Shown here: piece by piece, positions 51,655 through 59,713 of the stretch
Layout of the letters: the number at the start of each line of letters is the position of its first letter
Position numbering within the stretch: position 1 is the stretch's first letter
NCBI RefSeq assembly: GCF_007971025.1
Contig: NZ_CP042436.1
Location: 2,480,001 to 2,544,000, forward strand
From: Mucilaginibacter ginsenosidivorans
Lineage (GTDB): Bacteria; Bacteroidota; Bacteroidia; Sphingobacteriales; Sphingobacteriaceae
Direction of reading: 5' to 3'
DNA: 64,000 bases
The notes under the pieces: model-generated
What the model saw: the letters and a program-made list of their open reading frames with translations, nothing else
Told to the model about the DNA's origin: nothing
Database searches by the model: none
Program-made: the position numbers and the translations under genes

Positions 51655-51802
51655 GTTGACTCACCCTGTCGACGCTACGCAGGGCCACCCTTTCTTCGCC
51701 TTCGGCGCAAAGAGGGATTTTGAAGGAATGCATAAAGCCAACCCTCTTTACCGCTCGCGGTAGAGAGGGTCGACAAGCGAAGCGATGTCGGGGTGAGTCA
51801 AC
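51655..51802. repeat. ~148-bp palindromic element, copy 2 (TTGACTCACCC ends)
   Basis: It has the full GTTGACTCACCC…GGGTGAGTCAAC ends, an internal CGCCTTCGGCG hairpin and CCCTCTTTACCGC…GCGGTAGAGAGGG at 51742-51769. Compared with copy 1 (15862-16010) the paired bases in that stem are swapped (ACGGC/GCCGT against ACCGC/GCGGT), so pairing is kept. Confidence 0.88.
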
Positions 51803-51848
51803 TATGCAAGCTACAAGTAACCAAATAATAATACACGATAAATAATAT

Positions 51849-53060
51849 ATGACCGAATTCGAATCAAGGCTTAATCAACTGGAAAATAGCTACCGCCAGT
51901 TGATAGGCAAACCCAATAAAAAGCAGAAACTGGGCAACGGCATTTTCGACCGTTATCAAAACCCGGTGCTTACAGCTGCGCATGCGCCGGTTTTCTGGAG
52001 GTACGATATCAACCCCCAAAGCAACCCCTTCCTAATGGAGCGTTTCGGTATTAACGCTGCCTTCAACGCCGGCGCCATTAAATGGAACGGCAAATATTTG
52101 CTGGTTGCGAGGGTTGAGGGTCTCGACCGTAAATCGTTCTTCGCTGTAGCGGAAAGCCCGAATGGTGTGGACAATTTTACCTTTTGGGATTACCCCATCG
52201 ATCTGCCGGAAACTGACGAGCCCGATACCAACGTTTACGACATGCGCCTTACCACGCACGAGGACGGCTGGATTTACGGCCTGTTCTGTACTGAGCGCCG
52301 CGACCCGGAAGCACCGGCGCACGACCAGTCCATGGCAGTGGCAGCATGTGGTATAGCCCGTACGAAAGACATGGTAAAATGGGAACGGCTGCCAGACCTG
52401 GTAACCAAATCGCCGCAGCAGCGTAACGTCGTTTTACATCCCGAATTTGTGAATGGAAAATATGCATTGTACACCCGCCCCCAGGATGGCTTTATAAGCG
52501 CGGGCACAGGCGGCGGAATAGGTTTCGGTTTGACAGATTCGATGGAGAACGCCTACATCGGCCATGAGGCCATCATCGACAATAAAAATTATCATACCGT
52601 TTACGAATCAAAGAACGGCCAGGGGCCGGCGCCGATCAAAACGGCGCACGGCTGGTTGCATTTGGCGCATGGTGTGCGAAATACCGCAGCCGGCTTAAGG
52701 TACGTGCTTTATATGTTTATGACAGATATTGACGACCTTACGAAAGTGCTGCACAAGCCGGCCGGGTATTTCCTGGCACCGGAAGGAGAAGAGCGCATCG
52801 GTGATGTATCCAACGTGGTGTTCTGCAACGGCTGGATTGCGGATGACGATGGCACGGTTTACATTTACTATGCCTCATCCGATACGCGGATGCATGTTGC
52901 GGTTAGTTCAGTAGATAAACTGCTTGATTACGTGATGAATACGCCGGAAGATGGCTTACGCTCGGCGCTGTCTGTCAAAACGCTTTCGGAACTGATAAGA
53001 AAAAACAAGAATTTTTTATACGCCGCCACTGATGAAGTGGTGCAGCCGGTTAACAAATAA
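51849..53060 (+). CDS. GH130 beta-1,4-mannosyl-glucose phosphorylase
   Basis: A 403-residue GH130 subfamily 1-type enzyme: [40 protein letters not shown], then NVYDMRLT in which D131 matches the general acid of the known 4-O-beta-mannosyl-glucose phosphorylase, and [38 protein letters not shown]. It phosphorolyses Man-beta-1,4-Glc to mannose 1-phosphate and glucose in the cytoplasm. The epimerase that makes this substrate from mannobiose is the next gene (1-base overlap). Confidence 0.92.
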   Translation: MTEFESRLNQLENSYRQLIGKPNKKQKLGNGIFDRYQNPVLTAAHAPVFWRYDINPQSNPFLMERFGINAAFNAGAIKWNGKYLLVARVEGLDRKSFFAVAESPNGVDNFTFWDYPIDLPETDEPDTNVYDMRLTTHEDGWIYGLFCTERRDPEAPAHDQSMAVAACGIARTKDMVKWERLPDLVTKSPQQRNVVLHPEFVNGKYALYTRPQDGFISAGTGGGIGFGLTDSMENAYIGHEAIIDNKNYHTVYESKNGQGPAPIKTAHGWLHLAHGVRNTAAGLRYVLYMFMTDIDDLTKVLHKPAGYFLAPEGEERIGDVSNVVFCNGWIADDDGTVYIYYASSDTRMHVAVSSVDKLLDYVMNTPEDGLRSALSVKTLSELIRKNKNFLYAATDEVVQPVNK

Positions 53061-54304
53061 TGAACGGAGATAAAAACCTGGGCTCGATGCTACTGGCTTA
53101 CCGGGACGAATTGGATGCCGAATTGACTAATATTCTCGACTATTGGATCAACAATACACAGGATAAGAAGGAGGGAGGGTTTTTGGGAAGGATAGATAAC
53201 GGCAACCGTTCAATTCCCGGCTCACCCAAGGGCTCGGTGTTGAACGCCCGCATTTTATGGACCTTTTCGGCGGCCTATAATTTCAACGTAAAGCCCGGAT
53301 ATCTTGATATCGCTGACCGGGCCTACCGGTATATCGTCGATCATATCATTGATAAAACCTATGGCGGTGTTTATTGGTCGGTGGATCATGCGGGCAATGA
53401 GCTCGATGGCAAAAAACAGGTTTATGCCAGTGCATTCACTATTTACGCTTTAAGCGAATATTATAAGGCATCGAAAAAGCAGGATGCGCTTGGGAAAGCG
53501 ATAGAACTGTTTAGGCTATTGGTGGATAAGAGTTTTGACTGGGCGAAAACCGGCTATTTCGAAGCTTTTGCAGAAGATTGGCAGCCCATTGCTGATTTGC
53601 GGCTAAGTGCGAAGGATGCGAATGAAAAGAAAACAATGAACACGCATCTTCATGTCATCGAAGGGTACACCAACCTTTACCGGGTTTGGCCCGATAAAAC
53701 ACTGCGCAGTCATATCATCCTGCTGCTGAATAATTTTACCGATCATTTTATCGACGAAAAAAAAGGCCACCTGAACCTGTTTTTTGATGAGAACTGGAGC
53801 TTACGTTCTACCCTCATCTCGTACGGTCATGATATCGAAGCCGCCTGGCTTTTACTGGATTCGGCCGAGATCATCAACGATGCAGCATTGATAGAAAAAC
53901 TAAGGGCCTGCGCCATTAAAATATCCGAAGCCGTGATGGAAGGGCTGGATAATGACGGCGGCCTTTGGTACGAATATGAACCTGCCGCAGATTACCTGGT
54001 AAAGGAAAAGCATTGGTGGGTACAGGCCGAGGCGATGGTTGGGTTTTTCCATACCTGGCAGATAACAGGCAACAGCAAATACCTCCAATTATCTACCGGC
54101 GTTTGGGAATTCGTCAAAAATAAAATACTCGATAAGGCAAATGGCGAGTGGCTTTGGGGAATCTATGAAGATGGCAGCCCTATGGCCGCCGAAGACAAAG
54201 TGGGGATATGGAAATGCCCTTACCACAACAGCAGGGCGTGCATTACCATCGTTAACCGGATCAATTCGCAAATGCCTCTGATCGCTTCCGAAAATATCCT
54301 TTAA
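53060..54304 (+). CDS. mannobiose/cellobiose 2-epimerase (AGE family)
   Basis: A 414-residue (alpha/alpha)6-barrel enzyme. Catalytic His residues are visible in NTHLHVIEGYTNLYRVWP, LISYGHDIEAAWLLL and KCPYHNSRACITI, with the GGFLGRIDNGN start typical of cellobiose 2-epimerases. It converts mannobiose to Man-beta-1,4-Glc for the GH130 phosphorylase. Start and stop overlap by one base (TAATG), pointing to translational coupling. The pair is a known mannan catabolic route in Bacteroidota. Confidence 0.92.
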   Translation: MNGDKNLGSMLLAYRDELDAELTNILDYWINNTQDKKEGGFLGRIDNGNRSIPGSPKGSVLNARILWTFSAAYNFNVKPGYLDIADRAYRYIVDHIIDKTYGGVYWSVDHAGNELDGKKQVYASAFTIYALSEYYKASKKQDALGKAIELFRLLVDKSFDWAKTGYFEAFAEDWQPIADLRLSAKDANEKKTMNTHLHVIEGYTNLYRVWPDKTLRSHIILLLNNFTDHFIDEKKGHLNLFFDENWSLRSTLISYGHDIEAAWLLLDSAEIINDAALIEKLRACAIKISEAVMEGLDNDGGLWYEYEPAADYLVKEKHWWVQAEAMVGFFHTWQITGNSKYLQLSTGVWEFVKNKILDKANGEWLWGIYEDGSPMAAEDKVGIWKCPYHNSRACITIVNRINSQMPLIASENIL

Positions 54305-54414
54305 TACAATATCGGTTGGCGGGCATGTCGCGGTGGGGTGGGGTGGTCCTGCCACAGGCATAATTTATTTGACGCCCGATACAAAGTAATAAATGAATTT
54401 TATAGCTTTATCGC

Positions 54415-55623
54415 ATGAGAAGACTTCTTTTGATCGTGTTGTTGCTTGCCATGGCAGGCCTGCACACCTTTGCCCAAGACAATACCATGCTTGCGCCAAC
54501 CCCGCCTATGGGCTGGAACAGCTGGAATATTTTTCAGACCAACATCAACGAACCCCTGCTGAAGCAGATGGTTGATTCCTATGTTTCGTCGGGAATGAAG
54601 GATGCAGGTTATACCTATTTTGTATTGGATGATGGATGGATGGCGATGGAAAGGGACAAGAACGGCCAATTGGTTGCCGACCCGAAGAAATTTCCGAACG
54701 GTATGAAGGAGTTTGCTGATTATGTACATTCCAAAGGATTGAAATTTGGCATATACAATTGTGCGGGCACTAAAACCTGCGCCGGTTACCCGGGCACCCG
54801 CGGCCACGAATATGAGGACGCACGCCTGTACGCATCATGGGGTGTGGATTACCTGAAATTTGACTGGTGCTATGCCGAAGGGATGAATGCCCGCGAAGCC
54901 TATAAAGTGATGAGCCAGGCGCTGAAAGCAACCGGAAGGCCAATTGTTTTCAGCCTTTGCGAATGGGGTTCACACCGCCCATGGGTATGGGGAAAGGACG
55001 ACGGGCAGTTATGGCGCACAACAGGCGATATCGGTCCATACTTTGATAAACCGGTAACAAAAAATGGCTGGACACCGCTTACCGTGCTGAATATCCTGGA
55101 TCGGCAGGATAGCATCCGCCAGTACGCAGGCCCCGGCCACTGGAACGACCCGGATATGCTGGAAGTGGGCAACGGTATGACCGTGAACGAGGACCGGGCT
55201 CATTTTTCGCTTTGGTGTATGCTGGCTGCCCCGCTGATGGCTGGTAACGATTTAGGCAAACTGTCCGAGCAAACCAAAAATATCCTGACGAACAAAGAGG
55301 TGATCGCCGTTGACCAGGACGCTTTGGGTATCGAAGGGTTCCGTTATTATGCATTTGATGGTATCGAAATATGGGTGAAACCTTTGACCGGCGGCGACCT
55401 GGCCGTTTGCTTTTTGAACCGGTCAGGCCGGGCACAAACACTCAACTACGACTGGACAGCGCACCTGATCAACGACACCACATCAAAAACGAGTGTTGAT
55501 TTTACCCAAACCACTTTCAAGATCCGTAACCTATGGTCGAAAAAAGACCTGGGCACGACGCAAAAAGTATTCAAACAACCCATTCCTAATTATGACGTGG
55601 TTATGGTGAAGCTAAGTAAGTAA
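54415..55623 (+). CDS. GH27 alpha-galactosidase
   Basis: A 402-residue secreted enzyme with a signal peptide (LLLIVLLLAMAGLHTFAQ). GH27 hallmarks: PPMGWNSWNIFQTNINE, YFVLDDGWMA, the nucleophile D150 in DYLKFDWCYAEG and acid/base D205 in LWRTTGDIGPYF, and a C-terminal beta-sandwich (GGDLAVCFLNRSGRAQ). It should cut alpha-1,6-galactose from galactomannan oligosaccharides outside the inner membrane. Ahead of it (54305-54414) is a short G-rich gap with no repeat. It completes the cluster from 48611. Confidence 0.93.
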   Translation: MRRLLLIVLLLAMAGLHTFAQDNTMLAPTPPMGWNSWNIFQTNINEPLLKQMVDSYVSSGMKDAGYTYFVLDDGWMAMERDKNGQLVADPKKFPNGMKEFADYVHSKGLKFGIYNCAGTKTCAGYPGTRGHEYEDARLYASWGVDYLKFDWCYAEGMNAREAYKVMSQALKATGRPIVFSLCEWGSHRPWVWGKDDGQLWRTTGDIGPYFDKPVTKNGWTPLTVLNILDRQDSIRQYAGPGHWNDPDMLEVGNGMTVNEDRAHFSLWCMLAAPLMAGNDLGKLSEQTKNILTNKEVIAVDQDALGIEGFRYYAFDGIEIWVKPLTGGDLAVCFLNRSGRAQTLNYDWTAHLINDTTSKTSVDFTQTTFKIRNLWSKKDLGTTQKVFKQPIPNYDVVMVKLSK

Positions 55624-55716
55624 TTTAGTTAAAGTAACTAATTTTGATAGATGTTTCAATGATAATAGGCGATATGCAGCGGTGAGAAATTTATTAGGGA
55701 TTATTTAAAGTATGCA

Positions 55717-56160
55717 TTGATTCTGTTGGCTCTGATGATATTCGAATGGTGGGTTTTGTATTTATCACCATTTAATATTCCAGAGTACATTCCTTTCACT
55801 CCTATTAAATTCAATGGATTATCATTAATTGCGACTACCATTGTCGTATTAATAATCGCTATTAAAAAAATATTAAAAACAGAGCCCGGTACAAACACGA
55901 CGAAGTTGACAATACTGGGTTCTGTAATTTGTTTTTTTGCTGAACTGTTTTTTCAATTCGTCCATTTATTTACGTTGGAATCTGATAAGCTTTACTATTT
56001 TCTGCGTGGTGTAATTGGTGTTAGTGTTTTCGACGTTATTATTTCTTTTTTTGTAGCTTTTCAAATCAAAACAAAAAAAACGGGTCTGCTCTTAATTTTC
56101 ATATCAGTATTTGTAGTGTCGCTCAAACTTATATTATTGGCGTTCCCATCTTTAAGTTAG
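55717..56160 (+). CDS. AT-rich small membrane protein, start uncertain
   Basis: 147 residues counted from a TTG at 55717, with four hydrophobic segments (LILLALMIFEWWVLYL, ATTIVVLIIAIKKIL, TILGSVICFFAELFF, LLLIFISVFVVSLKLILLAF). No family is recognised. The frame stays open upstream to about 55669 (…EKFIRDYLKYALILLAL) with no ATG, so the start may be an unusual codon or the 5' end may be lost; the first ATG inside is at 55735. The gene is AT-rich relative to neighbours and stands alone after the alpha-galactosidase. Confidence 0.55.
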   Translation: MILLALMIFEWWVLYLSPFNIPEYIPFTPIKFNGLSLIATTIVVLIIAIKKILKTEPGTNTTKLTILGSVICFFAELFFQFVHLFTLESDKLYYFLRGVIGVSVFDVIISFFVAFQIKTKKTGLLLIFISVFVVSLKLILLAFPSLS

Positions 56161-56244
56161 GCATATCCCTGCATCTACGTCTAATCCAATCCCTAAAACC
56201 AATCCTGCCCTCAACCGTTATATCTATATAAAACAGAGGGGATT

Positions 56245-56520
56245 ATGAGCGCATACCAGGATAAATGGATAGAAGTTTTGGAGGCCGCCGGCTTGGAAGG
56301 CTGGAAGATAGAAGCGGTGGATGAATATGATATCCTGGTCGAGATGCCAAACGTAAGCGACCTGAAGATCGTACGCGACAATGTCCCCCAGGTAATTGCA
56401 GCATTTTCGCTGGACATTGACGTGCCGAAGGACAGGCTGCGTTTTATTTTTAAAAATGGCAACGAGGGTTTTGATTATATCCTGAACCCCAGCCAGGAGG
56501 ATCTGGAGTCGGGTGGTTAA
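56245..56520 (+). CDS. small acidic protein of unknown function
   Basis: A 91-residue soluble protein with an alpha/beta pattern: KWIEVLEAAGLEGWKIEAVDEYDILVEMPNVSDLKIV, VPQVIAAFSLDIDVPKDRLRFIF and NEGFDYILNP. No cysteine, no signal peptide and no family recognised. It overlaps the end of the convergent MFS gene by 4 bases. Confidence 0.6.
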   Translation: MSAYQDKWIEVLEAAGLEGWKIEAVDEYDILVEMPNVSDLKIVRDNVPQVIAAFSLDIDVPKDRLRFIFKNGNEGFDYILNPSQEDLESGG

Positions 56521-57689
56521 TTAAGCCTGGTCCGGCCGGAAATAATAGCCACACTCAGCCCCATGCAGGCAATAAGCAGGAACGATGCCCTTAATGTAGC
56601 TATCCCCGCAATAAAACCGATAAGCGGCGGCCCGATGAGGAAACCCGAAAAGCCGATAGTTGATACCGCTGTCAGCGCAACACCCGGCGACATGATGGTA
56701 GTTTTCCCGGCCGAGCTATAGATCATCGGAACAACGGACGATACACCCGCGCCAACGAGCATAAACCCGATGATGGCCGGCCATAGGTAGGGAAACACCA
56801 CGGCCACAACCAAACCCGTAGCCGTCAGCGAACCGCTCAAAATAAGCGTCCGCCTTAATCCGTATACACCAGCAAACCAGTCGGCGGTAAACCGGCCTAA
56901 AGCCATGGTACACATAAACGCAAAATAACCCGCGCCAATCCAGCCATTGTGCGCAAGTATTACTTTTTTGAAGTATACGCCGCTCCAGTCGAACATGGTT
57001 CCCTCACAGATCATGGAGCAAAAGGCAATTATTCCCAGCTTCAATAAAGGCGTCATCGACCTTATCCTTTCACCGATCGATAAAACCACTACCTCGTCCT
57101 TCACCCTGGCATCACAATCCTCATCCAGGTTACGCGATGTAATAACGACGCCGATTATGATAAGGACCATGATCACGATGAAATGATATAAAGGAACAAT
57201 ATGTTGCCCGATCATAAAGATACCGATACCCGCGCCGGTAAACCCGGCCATACTCCAGATACCATGAAACGACGCCATAATGGGTTTCGCATATAATTTC
57301 TCCGTGGCTACGGCCTGCGTATTGACGGCTATATTGGCGGCATTACCTGCAAAACCATACAGGAAAAGGCACCCCAGCAATTCATAAACAGTCCGCGCCG
57401 CGCCGAGTCCCACCAGCAGGATGGCATAGCAGGTAATGGCTATGATCAGCAACTTACGGCTTCCGATCCTGGTGATCACCCAACCGGTAAACGGCAGCGA
57501 ACACATCAGGCCCGTAGGTATGGCCAGCAATACGCCACCGAGCGCCGCTTCAGATAAATGCAGCGATTGCTGTATCGCCGGTATCCGCGATGCCCAGCTC
57601 GCAAAACTTAGCCCAGCCATAAAAAACATGGCGCCAACAGCTATCCGGAGCGATAAACGGGATTTTATTTCGTCTCTCGTTATTTCCAT
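56517..57689 (-). CDS. MFS transporter (YbjJ/FucP-like)
   Basis: A 390-residue 12-helix MFS protein. Features: AVGAMFFMAGLSFASWASRIPAI near the start, the motif A-like GWVITRIGSRKLLIIAI and the paired GVALTAVSTIGFSGFLIGPPLIGF in the C-terminal half, as in YbjJ-type carriers. The substrate is unknown; sugars or drugs are both seen in relatives. It lies on the minus strand, next to the VapC gene (27-base gap). Confidence 0.85.
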   Translation of the reverse strand: MEITRDEIKSRLSLRIAVGAMFFMAGLSFASWASRIPAIQQSLHLSEAALGGVLLAIPTGLMCSLPFTGWVITRIGSRKLLIIAITCYAILLVGLGAARTVYELLGCLFLYGFAGNAANIAVNTQAVATEKLYAKPIMASFHGIWSMAGFTGAGIGIFMIGQHIVPLYHFIVIMVLIIIGVVITSRNLDEDCDARVKDEVVVLSIGERIRSMTPLLKLGIIAFCSMICEGTMFDWSGVYFKKVILAHNGWIGAGYFAFMCTMALGRFTADWFAGVYGLRRTLILSGSLTATGLVVAVVFPYLWPAIIGFMLVGAGVSSVVPMIYSSAGKTTIMSPGVALTAVSTIGFSGFLIGPPLIGFIAGIATLRASFLLIACMGLSVAIISGRTRLN

Positions 57690-57716
57690 TCTATGGGTAA
57701 ATTGGCATTGCGGGCA

Positions 57717-58085
57717 TCAGAGTTCTAAAATAATGCAATCTATGCCTTTGATACCAGAAAAGCCTTTATCAGCCGTAAGTAACGGTAAGTTCATTAATTT
57801 AGCTGAAGCAGCAATAAGAGCGTCTGGTAATTTTATTGAGTTGGTCCTTTTTAATTCGATAGCAAAAGCAGTTAATATTGGAGAATGATCGACTTTATAG
57901 CAAGTGTCAAGCATAGTCCCGATCACTGTTTCTCCTAAGCTGGTGATCCCTTTTTTACTCAATAACTCTATCTCTGTAATGTAGGAAAATGCCCAGGTGT
58001 CGGAAGCAAATGGCAAAAGTAGGGGACTCTCATCTAACGGGTAGATGAAGCAATTGGTATCGGCAAGGTATTTAATCCCACTCAT
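57717..58085 (-). CDS. vapC: PIN-domain toxin (VapC-like)
   Basis: A 122-residue PIN-domain RNase. Acidic residues: D9 in LADTNCFIYPLD, Glu in YITEIELLSKKG, D in KLPDALIAASA and D in LLTADKGFSG, which bind the catalytic Mg. It is preceded by a small antitoxin gene with a 14-base overlap (58072-58085). It probably cleaves a tRNA or rRNA when free. Its length is normal for the family. Confidence 0.86.
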   Translation of the reverse strand: MSGIKYLADTNCFIYPLDESPLLLPFASDTWAFSYITEIELLSKKGITSLGETVIGTMLDTCYKVDHSPILTAFAIELKRTNSIKLPDALIAASAKLMNLPLLTADKGFSGIKGIDCIILEL

Positions 58086-58242
58086 CCCTCACCTTTTTCT
58101 GATATTGCAGGTCATCGCCGAAAGCTCCTTTAAGTTTTCCATAGAAACTTGACAAGGTCTTTGTTTCTTTTGACTTCCCCAGTTTCTTCAGGGCAATTGC
58201 AATATCTTCGGATTTGGTGTTCTTTTTTATAGTAATTACCAT
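58072..58242 (-). CDS. VapB-like antitoxin
   Basis: The ATG at 58242 (MVITIKKNTKSEDIAIALKK) gives 56 residues; an upstream start in the same frame (58293) is less likely. The N-terminal half should be a beta-strand/ribbon DNA-binding part (MVITIKKNTKSEDIAIALKKLG); the C-terminal half (KETKTLSSFYGKLKGAFGDDLQ) carries the toxin-binding segment common to these antitoxins. The overlap with vapC is typical. Confidence 0.78.
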   Translation of the reverse strand: MVITIKKNTKSEDIAIALKKLGKSKETKTLSSFYGKLKGAFGDDLQYQKKVRDEWD

Positions 58243-58407
58243 ATCTGTATCATCAGTTGAGTTACTATAACAAAAATAGCCAAATAAAGCCAATTATTAT
58301 AAACAAACGGGTTTAAGCTGAACATCGGCTTTAAATAGACTTTTTTCTTAAGTAAATTAATATCTTTAATAACTTTATTAAACCAAGCGTTTGCTATTAC
58401 GATCAGG

Positions 58408-59604
58408 ATGAAGAAAAGACCAAAGTCCTATATCTTCTGGACAGGCATGTTGTTGCTGTTCTTCCCCGGGCTATTGCATGCCTATTTACTGATGCCATTC
58501 CCCGGCAGCCAAAACCTCGAAGCTATTAAGTTGTGTTATTACCTCGAAAAGGTCATACTGCCGCTGCGCATCGCCGGCGCATTGGTTATCCTCTGGTATC
58601 TTGTAAAATATTTTACGAATAACCGGCGATGGGGTAAAGTAGTGAAGATTTCAGTACTGGTTTTGGGCCTGGGTAGTTTTTATATAACCGATTTTGCCTT
58701 TAAGGCGTCAACCATGTTCGAGGAGCCTAAAACCATCAAATTTGCCGATGCAGTAGCCAATAAGGTACCCGAAAGCTATATTGTGCTTGGTGTGGTAAAT
58801 AATGGCGCAGCGAAGGCTTACCCGCTTGTCTATTTAGGCTACCATCATAAAGTGCAGGATAACGTCGGCGATCTACCGGTATTGGTTACTTATTGTACCA
58901 TGTGCCGTACGGGCCGCGTGTACAGCCCGGTTATCAATGGTGCGAGGCAAAGTTTCAGGCTGGTAGGGGCAAGGCATTACAATGCTATTATCGAAGACGA
59001 AAGCACCGGCACCTGGTGGTACCAGGCCACGGGCGAGGCGGCCGTCGGACCCATGCACGGTTCTTATTTAAAGGAATTGCCTTATGAACAATCGTCTCTC
59101 GGCGCATGGCTCAATAAGCACCCAGGTTCGCTTATACTACAGCCCGACGGTCATTTCAAAAGTGACTATGACGACCTGAAGGATTACGACATCCGGCAGG
59201 CTGTCGACAAAGATTCGACCCTGAAAAATAAGGATTCGCTGGTGCGCAAAAGTTGGGTGATCGGTGTTGTGCTTGACAGGAAACATAAGGCATACGACTG
59301 GCGAAAAATGCAAAAAATATGCCTGCTGAACGATCAGTTCGGCACTACGCCGCTACTGGTCGGACTGGAAGATGACGATCATACCTTTCATGTTTTTAAA
59401 CGCCGGGTTGATGGTAAAACGCTGACTTTTAAGCAGGACACCAGCGGTCGTTTCACCGACAATGAAACCGCATCCACCTGGGATTGGGAAGGAAAGTGTA
59501 TATCCGGTGCCAGCAAGGGCAAGCAACTGGCTAAAGTGCAAGCCTACCAGGAATACTGGCATTCTTGGCAGCATTTTCACCCCGGCACATTATTTTGGAA
59601 ATAA
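58408..59604 (+). CDS. DUF3179 membrane protein
   Basis: A 398-residue protein with two or three N-terminal transmembrane helices (LLLFFPGLLHAYLLMPF, ILPLRIAGALVILWYLV, ISVLVLGLGSFYITDF) and a large extracytoplasmic DUF3179 domain: VVNNGAAKAYPLVYLGYHHKV, VTYCTMCRTGRVYSPVI with the family CxxC-like Cys pair, TGTWWYQATGEAAVGP and the closing SWQHFHPGTLFW. Function unknown; the Cys pair and Trp/His content suggest redox or cofactor binding. It is convergent with the TonB receptor across a repeat. Confidence 0.83.
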   Translation: MKKRPKSYIFWTGMLLLFFPGLLHAYLLMPFPGSQNLEAIKLCYYLEKVILPLRIAGALVILWYLVKYFTNNRRWGKVVKISVLVLGLGSFYITDFAFKASTMFEEPKTIKFADAVANKVPESYIVLGVVNNGAAKAYPLVYLGYHHKVQDNVGDLPVLVTYCTMCRTGRVYSPVINGARQSFRLVGARHYNAIIEDESTGTWWYQATGEAAVGPMHGSYLKELPYEQSSLGAWLNKHPGSLILQPDGHFKSDYDDLKDYDIRQAVDKDSTLKNKDSLVRKSWVIGVVLDRKHKAYDWRKMQKICLLNDQFGTTPLLVGLEDDDHTFHVFKRRVDGKTLTFKQDTSGRFTDNETASTWDWEGKCISGASKGKQLAKVQAYQEYWHSWQHFHPGTLFWK

Positions 59605-59612
59605 AATCCATA

Positions 59613-59704
59613 TCTCATTTCGACGAGGAACGAGGAGAAATCTTAAACGTCTTGCTTAACGAATATGCATGGCCGATAAGATTTCTCTCTTCGTTCGGAA
59701 TGGC
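59613..59704. repeat. ~92-bp palindromic repeat filling a convergent gap, copy 2
   Basis: TCTCATTTCGACGAGGAACG … GAGAAATCTTA and the facing TAAGATTTCTCTCTTCGTTC flank a central loop. One arm is identical over 30 bases to the opposite arm of the copy at 17015-17107. It begins 8 bases after the DUF3179 stop and ends 9 bases before the TonB receptor stop (59714). Confidence 0.85.
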
Positions 59705-59713
59705 AATTGAAAT

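Noticed and set aside
51505..51802. Considered as a CRISPR array because of repeated stems
   Set aside because: Units differ in spacing and are palindromic with the same content between them; there are no unique spacers and no cas genes.
54305..54414. G-rich gap before the alpha-galactosidase considered as a riboswitch
   Set aside because: No conserved riboswitch core could be recognised; G-rich run only.
57436..57888. Plus-strand 150-codon frame across the MFS and VapC genes
   Set aside because: It spans two real minus-strand genes and has no domain of its own.
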